Assembly (NCBI RefSeq): GCF_016093545.1
Contig: NZ_JADKYX010000001.1
Span: 62,001 to 126,000 of the forward strand
DNA: 64,000 nucleotides
DNA from: Massilia rhizosphaerae
GTDB lineage: Bacteria > Pseudomonadota > Gammaproteobacteria > Burkholderiales > Burkholderiaceae_D
Reading direction: 5' to 3'
The notes beneath the pieces are model-generated. The model was not told the origin of the DNA, searched no databases, and worked only from the letters and a program-made list of their open reading frames with translations. The position numbers were made by a program, and so were the translations under genes. Positions 16,878-26,640 of this stretch are shown one piece after another (position 1 is the first letter of the stretch; each line of letters opens with the position of its first letter).

Positions 16878-17531
16878 TCAGAGCGGCTTGCTGATCCCGG
16901 CCGACCGCGGGACGCGTTTCTGTTCCCGGCGCAGCACGACATTCTGGATGACGCTGACACCAGACGATGCTGCCCAGTACAGGCCAAGGCCGGCCGACAT
17001 CTTCCACATGAAAATGGCCGTGATGGCTATTTGCACCGCAACCATTAAGGTTGACGGTGCGTTTGAGGCGGACGGGACGTAATACGTTGCGATACCCGTG
17101 AGCAGTAGCACGATGGCTGTCAGCGCCACGTCAAACGACGCCAGGTTCCTCATCCATAGAAAAGATCCACCTGCCGCGCTTGCGTTGCTGACCGTCTTGT
17201 AGAGCACGCCAAAGATCGGCAACTGAACCAATGTGCCGACGATGCTGGACCGGTCGACCACGTGCGCGCCGTTCTGCCTATATAGCTTCGAAATGGCCGC
17301 GAACATCGCCTGCGGATCGTGCTTCAGGCGTTCCCTGATCACGTCGACCTGAGGCTGAAGGTTCCGGATTTTTCGTTGGTTGCTGAGCATTTTGCGGGAC
17401 AGGTGCAGAGTCAACGGCAGCAGGGCCAACCGTACCGTAAGGGCGAGAAGCAAAATAGCCCATCCCATATTGCCCGCGAAAAGTGAAGCAAGCGAGGACA
17501 TCAATCCGTCAAGAAATTCGTTCATGTACAT
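16878..17531 (-). CDS. YidC/Oxa1-type membrane insertase paralogue
   Basis: A 217-aa polytopic protein matching the conserved five-helix core of YidC/Oxa1, which inserts proteins into the inner membrane. The first helix holds the expected core Arg (TVRLALLPLTLHLSRKM). A cytoplasmic hairpin (RERLKHDPQAMFAAISKLY) follows, then helices around FGVLYKTV, LTAIVLLLTGI and GLGLYWAASS. The long periplasmic domain of the housekeeping proteobacterial YidC is absent, so this is a short second copy. Start could be 17531 or 17525. It lies in a transposon-scarred island. Confidence 0.85.
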   Translation of the reverse strand: MYMNEFLDGLMSSLASLFAGNMGWAILLLALTVRLALLPLTLHLSRKMLSNQRKIRNLQPQVDVIRERLKHDPQAMFAAISKLYRQNGAHVVDRSSIVGTLVQLPIFGVLYKTVSNASAAGGSFLWMRNLASFDVALTAIVLLLTGIATYYVPSASNAPSTLMVAVQIAITAIFMWKMSAGLGLYWAASSGVSVIQNVVLRREQKRVPRSAGISKPL

Positions 17532-17624
17532 CCCAAATAAGCCAAGGTAAATAACCTGTGAATTCTGGCAATGATTATAACGACCCCAATACTCAGTGCT
17601 TTTCGAATTTTTGGAACGTTTAGT

Positions 17625-17803
17625 TCAGTTTTTCCGCAGCTTGGCAGTAGGCGACGACCGGGACCCATACGCCCTGATCGCATTCATGATGAGGTTGCCG
17701 ATGACGAAGGCCGTGCCCGCGTTCGGCAGGTCGATCTCGTAGCTCGACTGGTCCGAGGCTTTGCTGCCTTTTTCGCTTTCCTGGCTTCTCGTCAAATTCA
17801 CAA
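17625..17803 (-). pseudogene. Gene fragment, possibly parallel beta-helix protein
   Basis: A minus-strand frame of about 58 codons, ending at TGA 17625-17627, encodes YEIDLPNAGTAFVIGNLIMN. This resembles coil repeats of right-handed beta-helix proteins. It is bounded by stops, has no start signal and no neighbours of that family. The resemblance is from memory and short. Confidence 0.3.
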
Positions 17804-17918
17804 TGTTGATTAAAAAAGTTAATTAAACGTTACACTTTCGTGAGATAATCGTCCCGCTCGCAGGGACCGGTCGGGCCGGCAGTCCAGCCACTGCACCGAA
17901 TCATCTTATGGAGAAATT
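17804..17918 (+). promoter_or_regulatory. AT-rich leader of the hcp module
   Basis: AT-rich stretch (about 17810-17850) containing TTAATTAAACG and a GATAAT hexamer at 17844-17849 that may be the -10 of the hcp promoter. No good -35 is visible. GGAG at 17910-17913 is the SD for hcp. Confidence 0.4.
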
Positions 17919-18410
17919 ATGGCAATTGACGTGTACCTGCAAATCGACGGCATCAAAGGCGAATCGGCGGACGACAAGCACCGCGACTGGATCGAGTGCA
18001 GCTCGGTTCACTGGGGCATCACCCAGCCCAAGAGTGCGACCACTTCGACCGGCGGCGGCCACACCGCCGAGCGCGCCGATCTGCAGGACGTCATGTTCAC
18101 CAAGCTGGCCGATATCTCGACGCCGATCCTGCTGCAGACTTGCGCAGTCGGTAAAACGATTCCTCGCGCTAAATTCGAATTCATGCGCGCCGATGGGAAT
18201 GGCGATCGCGTCAAATATTTCGAAATCGAACTGGAAAACGTGCTGATCGGCATGATCTCCCCGGGCGTACACGCTGGCGACATCTTGTCTGAAAACGTCA
18301 GCTTGAAATTCTCCAAGGTGAAATGGCGTTACACCCAGCAGAAAGTCGCCGGCGGCGCGGGCGGAGGCACCTCCGGCGGCTGGGACCTGGCGACCAATAA
18401 GATCGTCTGA
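17919..18410 (+). CDS. hcp: Hcp, type VI secretion tube protein
   Basis: A 163-aa Hcp-family protein (start MAIDVYLQIDGIKGESADD) that forms hexameric rings of the T6SS inner tube and carries small effectors. Conserved features include the opening beta strands, the SVHWGI segment, the LENVLI strand and the SLKFSKVKW strand near residue 130, then a short Gly-rich tail ending NKIV. The module is followed at once by an effector-immunity pair. No other T6SS structural genes are in the window, so the apparatus must be encoded elsewhere. Confidence 0.94.
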   Translation: MAIDVYLQIDGIKGESADDKHRDWIECSSVHWGITQPKSATTSTGGGHTAERADLQDVMFTKLADISTPILLQTCAVGKTIPRAKFEFMRADGNGDRVKYFEIELENVLIGMISPGVHAGDILSENVSLKFSKVKWRYTQQKVAGGAGGGTSGGWDLATNKIV

Positions 18411-18423
18411 GCCAGGGTGCCCC

Positions 18424-18915
18424 ATGGCCAGACCATTGTTCAAGAGCGCTTGGGCGGCCTTCATGGCCGTGCGCCTTCCCGTGGCCGACGTCGGCCGCAA
18501 GATCGGCGGCGCGGTCCAGAAGAATACCGACATGCCGGTCGGCGGATTCCAGAACGCCTGTCCGATCCGCATGAGCTATGTGTTGAACCACACCGGCTTC
18601 CCAATTCGCAAGAGCTCGCGCTATGCCATGGTCAGCGGCGCGGGCAATCTGCAATACCTGTACCGCGTCAATGACATGATGAACTACCTGGAAGAGACCT
18701 TCGGCAAGGCCGACAAGATCGTGAGGTCTCCCAAGACCTCTGATTTCGCCGGCCTTCAAGGCATCATCGTCATCAAGGGCAGCGGCTGGGCGAATGCACG
18801 TGGCCACGTCACGCTGTGGGATGGCGCGGTGTGTTCGGATACCTGTCATCTGATGAATGATCCGGAAAACCATGGCTTCATTCCCGACATCGGTTCGCTG
18901 TGGGTGCTCAAATGA
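18424..18915 (+). CDS. tae4: T6SS peptidoglycan amidase effector, Tae4 family
   Basis: A 163-aa NlpC/P60-like amidase expected to cut the D-Glu-mDAP bond of peptidoglycan in competitor cells. The catalytic Cys46 is in NACPIRMSY and His128 in ARGHVTLWD, with Asp133 close by. Cys137 and Cys141 match the disulfide pair typical of Tae4. No signal peptide, as expected for T6SS cargo loaded into Hcp. It starts 13 bp after hcp and overlaps the immunity gene by 4 bases (ATGA). Confidence 0.92.
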   Translation: MARPLFKSAWAAFMAVRLPVADVGRKIGGAVQKNTDMPVGGFQNACPIRMSYVLNHTGFPIRKSSRYAMVSGAGNLQYLYRVNDMMNYLEETFGKADKIVRSPKTSDFAGLQGIIVIKGSGWANARGHVTLWDGAVCSDTCHLMNDPENHGFIPDIGSLWVLK

Positions 18916-19349
18916 AGCCGGTCTTCGCGGCCGCCGCGGCTGGCGCGTTGTTCGCCTGCGCGCTGGGTGCGCGGGGAGCGGAGCAGTCCGCTGCGCACGT
19001 AACCGGGCAGAAAACCGGCCCGGCCCGCGACGGCGCCCCGATGACGGCCAGCTATTCGCAAAAGGACTTGTTGAAAAATTGGGCCTTGAGCGCGTGCCTG
19101 GCAACCGTAGCGACCGATCCGGCGCTGCGCGCGGACGCCAACGCCACCGCCAGCGCGTACATGGAGTTCGGCCATCAAGCGCCCGAGGCCTATGCCGGCT
19201 TGCGCGAGCTGGCAGAGAAATACGCCGCGCGCAACTACAGCGGCTCGGTCGAAGGACGGTTCGATACCATGAAGTGCATCGACCTGTTCCATAGCCGCGA
19301 GCTGAACAGCTTGGCCACCAGGCTGGCCAAGCCGTCCAAGGCACGTTAA
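18912..19349 (+). CDS. tai4: T6SS amidase immunity protein, Tai4 family
   Basis: Periplasmic antidote to Tae4, 145 aa. It has an N-terminal signal peptide (about residues 1-22). The helical Tai4 core follows, with [24 protein letters not shown] and [10 protein letters not shown]; two conserved cysteines sit in the first and last of these. The start ATG at 18912 overlaps the effector stop, so production of the pair is translationally linked. A terminator follows. Confidence 0.92.
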   Translation: MKPVFAAAAAGALFACALGARGAEQSAAHVTGQKTGPARDGAPMTASYSQKDLLKNWALSACLATVATDPALRADANATASAYMEFGHQAPEAYAGLRELAEKYAARNYSGSVEGRFDTMKCIDLFHSRELNSLATRLAKPSKAR

Positions 19350-19362
19350 CACACGACGGTGA

Positions 19363-19398
19363 TGACCGCGTGGCGTCACGTGGTCAGGTTTATTTTCC
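19363..19398 (+). terminator. Intrinsic terminator of the hcp-tae4-tai4 unit
   Basis: TGACCGCGTG and CACGTGGTCA pair over 10 bp (one G-U) around a 4-nt loop. GGTTTATTTTCC follows directly. This closes the three-gene unit. Confidence 0.75.
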
Positions 19399-19525
19399 TA
19401 ATCCTGTGCGTTTTGATTTGCATCATCCATTTTTCCGCCTGCCTTTCCTAACATCAAACCGACGGCCGTGGTGTCGCACACCGGCACACAAAGCGCCGCC
19501 GTCGCCGTTCCGACAGGAGAGAGTT

Positions 19526-20560
19526 ATGGGAAAAATGATGAAAGCCGCGGTGGTCCGGGCATTCGGCCAGCCGCTGCATATCGAGGATGCGCCGATACCG
19601 ACACCCGGTGAGGGACAGATTCTCGTCAAGATCGAGGCATGCGGCGTCTGTCATACGGACCTGCACGCGGCCGAGGGCGACTGGCCCGTCAAACCGAATC
19701 CGCCGTTCATACCCGGCCACGAAGGCGTGGGCTACGTCGCCGAGGTCGGTCCGGGCGTCAAGCACGTCAAGGCCGGGGACCGCGTGGGCATTCCCTGGCT
19801 GCATTCGGCGTGCGGCCACTGCACGCATTGCCTGGGCGGTTGGGAAACCTTGTGCGAGGCGCAGCAGAACACCGGCTACTCCGTCAACGGCGGCTTTGCA
19901 GAATACGCGCTGGCCGATGCCGACTATGTCGGCCACCTTCCCGGCAATATCGGTTTCGTCGACATCGCCCCGATCCTGTGTGCCGGCGTCACGGTGTACA
20001 AGGGACTGAAGGTCACCGATACCAAGCCGGGTGACTGGGTCGTCATTTCGGGTGTCGGCGGGCTCGGCCACATGGCCGTCCAGTATGCGCGGGCGATGGG
20101 CCTGAACGTGGCGGCCGTCGACGTCGACGACGCGAAGCTCGCGTTGGCCCGCCACCTGGGCGCTGCGCTTACCGTGAATGCGCGCGACCAGGATCCCGCG
20201 GCCGTCATCAAGCGCGACATCGGCGGCGCGCATGGCGTGCTGGTCACAGCCGTGTCGCCCAAGGCGTTTTCGCAGGCCCTGGGCATGGTACGCCGCGGCG
20301 GCACCGTGTCGTTGAACGGCCTGCCGCCGGGCGATTTTCCGCTGCCCATTTTCGACATGGTCCTGAACGGCATCACCGTGCGCGGTTCGATCGTCGGCAC
20401 CCGGCTGGACCTGCAGGAATCGTTGACCTTCGCGGCCGAAGGCAAGGTCAAGGCCACCGTGTCGACGGACAGCCTCGACAACATCAACGACATCTTCGAG
20501 CGCATGCGCCGCGGCGCAATCGAGGGCCGTGTGGTCCTCGATTTCGGCGCGGGACGGTAA
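19526..20560 (+). CDS. adhP: Zinc-dependent alcohol dehydrogenase, AdhP type
   Basis: Medium-chain NAD-dependent dehydrogenase of 344 aa that interconverts short alcohols and aldehydes. Catalytic zinc ligands are in CGVCHTDLH and GHEGVG. The structural zinc loop is [15 protein letters not shown], and the Rossmann motif is [13 protein letters not shown]. Start at ATG 19526 behind AGGAGAG; Met codons at 19535 and 19538 are alternatives. It converges on the beta-helix gene. Confidence 0.94.
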   Translation: MGKMMKAAVVRAFGQPLHIEDAPIPTPGEGQILVKIEACGVCHTDLHAAEGDWPVKPNPPFIPGHEGVGYVAEVGPGVKHVKAGDRVGIPWLHSACGHCTHCLGGWETLCEAQQNTGYSVNGGFAEYALADADYVGHLPGNIGFVDIAPILCAGVTVYKGLKVTDTKPGDWVVISGVGGLGHMAVQYARAMGLNVAAVDVDDAKLALARHLGAALTVNARDQDPAAVIKRDIGGAHGVLVTAVSPKAFSQALGMVRRGGTVSLNGLPPGDFPLPIFDMVLNGITVRGSIVGTRLDLQESLTFAAEGKVKATVSTDSLDNINDIFERMRRGAIEGRVVLDFGAGR

Positions 20561-20574
20561 CACCCGCCGGTCCG

Positions 20575-21780
20575 TCAGTGCTGGCAGGCGCCTATGTCGA
20601 CGGGCTCCTTCGGCGGGCGCGTCTTGCCGTAGAAGTCAGGGCCCGTGTCGCCCTCCGGCAAGCCCTTGCCGATCGCCGGCGAGTCCTGCGCGAGGCTGAA
20701 ATCCGGCGTGCCGTCGCGCGTGTACGCGACGAAATGGGGCTCGGCGGCCACCGTGCCGCTGTGCGTCATGCCCTCGGCCAGTTGCCAGTCGCCGTCCGGG
20801 TTGCCGAACACGAGGTTGTTGCGGTAGGTGTTGTGGGGCCCCGTTGCCCCCTGTTCCATGATGCCGCGGCGGTTGTCGTACACGATGTTGTTGACCACCC
20901 GCGTGTGGTCGTTCGGTCCCTCGGTATGATAAAAATCGCCGCCGCCCACGAGGATGCCCGTGTTCGACGCCGTCACCGTATTGTTGACGACGACGACGTC
21001 GTGCGCGTCGTGCCACAGGTGGATGCCGGCCTCCGAGATGCGGTAGACGACGTTGTTGCGGATCGTGGCCGGCGTGTTCACATAGATGCCTTGCACCCAG
21101 CGGCAGCCGGGCGGGCCGATGTCGTGCACGCTGTTGCCGATGACTTCGGAATGCGAGCCCTTGTAAAAACTGTCGACGCCGATGCCGGAGCCGCCCGTGC
21201 TCGTGCACGGCACGGTGATGGCGACGTGGTGGACGTGGTTGCCGACGATGCGGTCGTACGACCCGCCGCTGTAGATGCCCGTCGTCCAGCGGATGCCGGC
21301 GCTGGGGTCCGGACCGTCGAGCCCGGGACTGCCGTCGACGTCGAAGCCTTCGATGTCGACATAGCTGGCGCGGTTGTCCCAGCCCAGCGCCGCCGTCGAG
21401 ACGGGCGGCGGCACGATGTGCGCGCGCCAGCGCTCGGTGGCGCGGAACACGATGCGGGCGTTGGCGCGACCGTCGATGGTCGTGCGGAAGCCGCCGTAAT
21501 ACGTGCCCGGCAGGGCGTTGACGATGGTGCCCGGTGTGACGAGCTGGGCCGCGCGCGCCAGCGAGCGCAGCGGCGCGGCGCGGGTGCCGGGATTCGTATC
21601 CAGGCCGTCCGGCGCGACGTACAGCTCGGTGGGGACGACTTCCGGCGCGACGGTGACGGCGGGCGCCTCCTTCATCGTGCAGGCGGCGCACAGGGCGCAG
21701 AACAGCAGGCACAGCAGGCTGCGCAGGAAGTGCAGGTGGCGCAGCGGTGCGCCTTGCGGGGCGGGGCGGATCGATGTCAT
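20575..21780 (-). CDS. Right-handed parallel beta-helix lipoprotein
   Basis: A 401-aa exported protein. A signal sequence ends LCAAC (an imperfect lipobox). A DUF1565-type opening follows (YVAPDGLDTNPGTRAAPLRSL). Repeated helix coils carry asparagine ladders (IVGNHVHHV, VIGNSVHDI, IRNNVVYRI, VVNNTVTAS, VVNNIVYDN). The fold is that of pectate lyases and related polysaccharide-processing enzymes, but catalytic residues cannot be assigned. Start chosen at ATG 21780, which begins the signal peptide; the frame continues upstream. No good SD. Among neighbouring glycosidases it may bind or cleave plant polymers. Confidence 0.82.
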   Translation of the reverse strand: MTSIRPAPQGAPLRHLHFLRSLLCLLFCALCAACTMKEAPAVTVAPEVVPTELYVAPDGLDTNPGTRAAPLRSLARAAQLVTPGTIVNALPGTYYGGFRTTIDGRANARIVFRATERWRAHIVPPPVSTAALGWDNRASYVDIEGFDVDGSPGLDGPDPSAGIRWTTGIYSGGSYDRIVGNHVHHVAITVPCTSTGGSGIGVDSFYKGSHSEVIGNSVHDIGPPGCRWVQGIYVNTPATIRNNVVYRISEAGIHLWHDAHDVVVVNNTVTASNTGILVGGGDFYHTEGPNDHTRVVNNIVYDNRRGIMEQGATGPHNTYRNNLVFGNPDGDWQLAEGMTHSGTVAAEPHFVAYTRDGTPDFSLAQDSPAIGKGLPEGDTGPDFYGKTRPPKEPVDIGACQH

Positions 21781-21938
21781 GGCGGGCACGGAACGGTCGC
21801 TAACGGCGCAAGTTTGCCGGACATGTCGGCCGGCGCGGCTGCCTGCCTCAATCGAACGTTTGATGCCGCTTAAACCGGACGGCATGAGGCGCCGGCGGTG
21901 CGCCATGAGTTGCTGCGCCGCATGAGATTCCCATCATT

Positions 21939-21968
21939 TTGACATCAGGAAATCGCGGATGGTATAGT
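21939..21968 (+). promoter_or_regulatory. Sigma-70 promoter of the GH30 gene
   Basis: TTGACA (21939-21944), an 18-nt spacer and TATAGT (21963-21968). This predicts transcription from about 21975, 55 nt before the start codon. Confidence 0.75.
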
Positions 21969-21980
21969 CGTCGGACTGCG

Positions 21981-21998
21981 ATTGGTAACGTTTCCAAT
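21981..21998 (+). promoter_or_regulatory. LacI-family operator
   Basis: ATTGGTAACGTTTCCAAT is a near-perfect palindrome centred on AACGTT, the hallmark of LacI/GalR-family operators. It starts a few bases after the predicted transcription start, where a repressor would block RNA polymerase. No LacI-type gene is in the window. Confidence 0.7.
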
Positions 21999-22029
21999 CG
22001 CGCGGCGCATACCAACAACGGGAGATACG

Positions 22030-23529
22030 ATGACGACGAGACGAGACGCAATGCGGCTGCTGGGTGCCGCGACCCTGGCGGGCGGGCAGATGGCCGCGGC
22101 GGGCCGGACGGCGGCCGCGCCCGCGGCCGTGCCCCCGCCAGGCGCCGGCGCGGCGGCCGGATCGGGCACCGGCTGGCAGGTGGTCACGTCCGCGCCGGGC
22201 GCCGACCGGTTCGCCGCGCGTCCGCTGGACGCGTTCGCGCCGGCCGGCCAGCCGCCGGAGACGGACATCGACGTCTTCGTCGACACCTCCAAACGGTTCC
22301 AGGAAGTGTTCGGCTTCGGCGGCGCCGTCACGGACGCCGTCGCCGAAGTGCATGCGCGGCTGGCGCCGGCCGCGCAGCAGGCCTTCCTGGCCGCCTGTTT
22401 CGACCCGCGCGCCGGCCTGGGCTACAGCGTCCTGCGCACGACGATCCACAGCTCCGACTTCGGCAGCGGCAGCTACACGTACGTGAGCGACGGCGACCGC
22501 ACGCTCGCGTCGTTTTCCATCGCCCACGACCTGAAGCTGCGCGTGCCGCTGCTGCGCGCGGCGCTCGCGGCGGCGCGCGCGCATGGTACGGACGTGCGCG
22601 TGTTCGCCAGTCCCTGGAGCGCGCCCGCCTGGATGAAGTCGAACGGCAGCATGACGGGCGGCGGCAGCCTGCTGCCGGCCTACCGCGACACGTGGGCGCG
22701 CTACGTCGTCAAATTCGTGCAGGCGTACGAACAGGCCGGCGTGCCGCTGTGGGGCCTGACGGTGCAGAACGAACCGATGGCCAAGCAGGCGTGGGAGTCG
22801 ATGATCTTCAGCGCGGAAGACGAAACGCGCTACCTCGCCGACCACCTGGGGCCGGCGCTGCGCGCGGCCGGCCTGGGCGCGAAGAAGATCATCGTGTGGG
22901 ACCACAACCGCGACCTGCTGCCGCAGCGCGCCGCCCACGTCCTGTCCGACGCGAAGGCGCGGCCTTACGTGTGGGGCGTCGGCTACCACTGGTACGAGAC
23001 GTGGGCGGGCGGGGAACCCATGCACCGCAACGTCGCCGCCGCGCATGAAGCGTGGCCGGACGTGAACCTGTTGATGACGGAAGGCTGCATCGAGAAATTC
23101 GATCCCACCCGCCTGCAGGACTGGGCCAACGGCGAACGGTATGCAAGCCAGATGATCGCCGACCTGAACGCCGGCTGCGTGGGCTGGGTCGACTGGAACA
23201 TGCTGCTCGACAGCCGGGGCGGCCCGAACCACAAGCACAATTACTGTTTCGCGCCGCTGCACGCGGGCGATGACGGCCGGCTGGTGTTCACGCCCATCTA
23301 CACCGCCATCGGCCATTTCAGCCGCTACATCCGCCCCCGCGCGCGCCGCGTGAGCGCCGCGACGAGCCGCAGCACATTGGACGCGACGGCGTTTCGCAAC
23401 GCCGACGGCAGCCTCGCGGTGGTCGTCATGAACCGCAGCGACCGGCCGGTGCGCTACCGGCTGTTCGTCGACCGGCGCGAAGTGGCGGTGGAGATTCCGG
23501 CGCGGGGGCTGCAGACCGTCGTCGGCTGA
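22030..23529 (+). CDS. GH30 glycosidase, exported
   Basis: A 499-aa family 30 glycoside hydrolase (glucosylceramidase/beta-glycosidase type). The N-terminus TTRRDAMRLLGAATLAGG has a twin-arginine-like signal. FGGAVTDA opens the barrel, followed by SPWSAPAWMKSNG. The acid/base glutamate is in TVQNEPMA and the nucleophile in LLMTEGCIE. The C-terminal beta-sandwich ends near residue 499. Likely substrates are beta-glucosides or beta-1,6-glucan, depending on subfamily, which cannot be fixed by eye. Start ATG 22030 behind GGAGA. Its promoter carries a LacI-type operator, so expression is probably sugar-induced. Confidence 0.93.
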   Translation: MTTRRDAMRLLGAATLAGGQMAAAGRTAAAPAAVPPPGAGAAAGSGTGWQVVTSAPGADRFAARPLDAFAPAGQPPETDIDVFVDTSKRFQEVFGFGGAVTDAVAEVHARLAPAAQQAFLAACFDPRAGLGYSVLRTTIHSSDFGSGSYTYVSDGDRTLASFSIAHDLKLRVPLLRAALAAARAHGTDVRVFASPWSAPAWMKSNGSMTGGGSLLPAYRDTWARYVVKFVQAYEQAGVPLWGLTVQNEPMAKQAWESMIFSAEDETRYLADHLGPALRAAGLGAKKIIVWDHNRDLLPQRAAHVLSDAKARPYVWGVGYHWYETWAGGEPMHRNVAAAHEAWPDVNLLMTEGCIEKFDPTRLQDWANGERYASQMIADLNAGCVGWVDWNMLLDSRGGPNHKHNYCFAPLHAGDDGRLVFTPIYTAIGHFSRYIRPRARRVSAATSRSTLDATAFRNADGSLAVVVMNRSDRPVRYRLFVDRREVAVEIPARGLQTVVG

Positions 23530-23671
23530 CGTCCGGCTGCCGTCGCGTACGACATCGCGCATCTCCAGCAGGATCGCCGCACTTCAGTTACATTGTGCGG
23601 CACGCCCTGTCCTATGGCCAGGTCGCGCCGCCCGGCCTTGAATTGGCGTTCCGTATCCACAGGAGATAGTG

Positions 23672-25776
<2,105 letters not shown>

Positions 25777-25780
<4 letters not shown>

Positions 25781-26631
25781 AACGCCTTGCGCTCCCCTCC
25801 GGCCGGACCATCCCCGTCCTCGGCCAGGGCACCTGGAACATGGGGGAGGACCCGTCCGCGCGCGCGGCCGAGGTGGCCGCGCTGCGGCTCGGAATGGAGC
25901 TCGGCATGACCTTGATCGACACGGCCGAGATGTACGGCGAGGGCGGCGCCGAGGAGGTGGCCGGGGACGCCATCGCCGGGCGCCGCGACGACGTCTACCT
26001 CGTCAGCAAGGTGTATCCGCACAATGCCTCGCGCGCGGGCGTGCGCGCCGCGTGCGAGCGCAGCCTGCGCCGCCTCGGCACCGACCGCCTCGACTTGTAC
26101 CTGCTGCACTGGCGCGGCGGCGTGCCGCTCGCGGAGACGCTGGACGCCTTCGAGCGCCTGCGCGCCGAGGGCAAGATTTGCGACTACGGCGTCTCCAATT
26201 TCGACACGGACGACATGCAGGAAGCGGCCGCGCTGCCCGGCGGCGCCGGCATCGCGGCGAACCAGGTGCTGTACAACCTCGTCCAGCGCGGCATCGAATG
26301 GGATCTGTTGCCGTGGTGCCGCGACCGCGGCATCCCCGTGATGGCGTACTCGCCGCTGGAATCGACGCGGGCGGAGCAGCGGACCTTGCTGGCCCGCCCG
26401 CAATTGGGGGAGGTCGCGCGCCGCCACGGCGTCACGCCGGCCCAGGTGGCGCTGGCGTGGCTGCTGCGCCAGGACGGCGTCGTGACGATCCCGAAGGCCG
26501 TGCAGCCGGACCACGTGCGCGCCAACCGCGCCGCGCTGGACCTGGCGCCGCGCCTGGGCGAGGACGACATCGCGCTGCTGGACACCGGTTTTCCGCCGCC
26601 GGGCCGGCGCCGTCCGCTGGCGATGCGCTGA
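25777..26631 (+). CDS. Aldo/keto reductase
   Basis: NADPH-dependent oxidoreductase of 284 aa with a TIM-barrel AKR layout. The catalytic tetrad is visible: Asp and Tyr in DTAEMYGEG, Lys in LVSKVYP and His in LLHWRG. Cofactor-binding IPKAV and VQPDHV segments lie near the C-terminus. It overlaps the EF-G gene by 4 bases, which suggests translational coupling. Substrate unknown. Confidence 0.92.
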
Positions 26632-26640
26632 ACGCGGCGC

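Noticed and set aside
17571..17813. Plus-strand open frame of 80 codons
   Set aside because: No SD, mixed composition, and the minus strand here has a more protein-like fragment.
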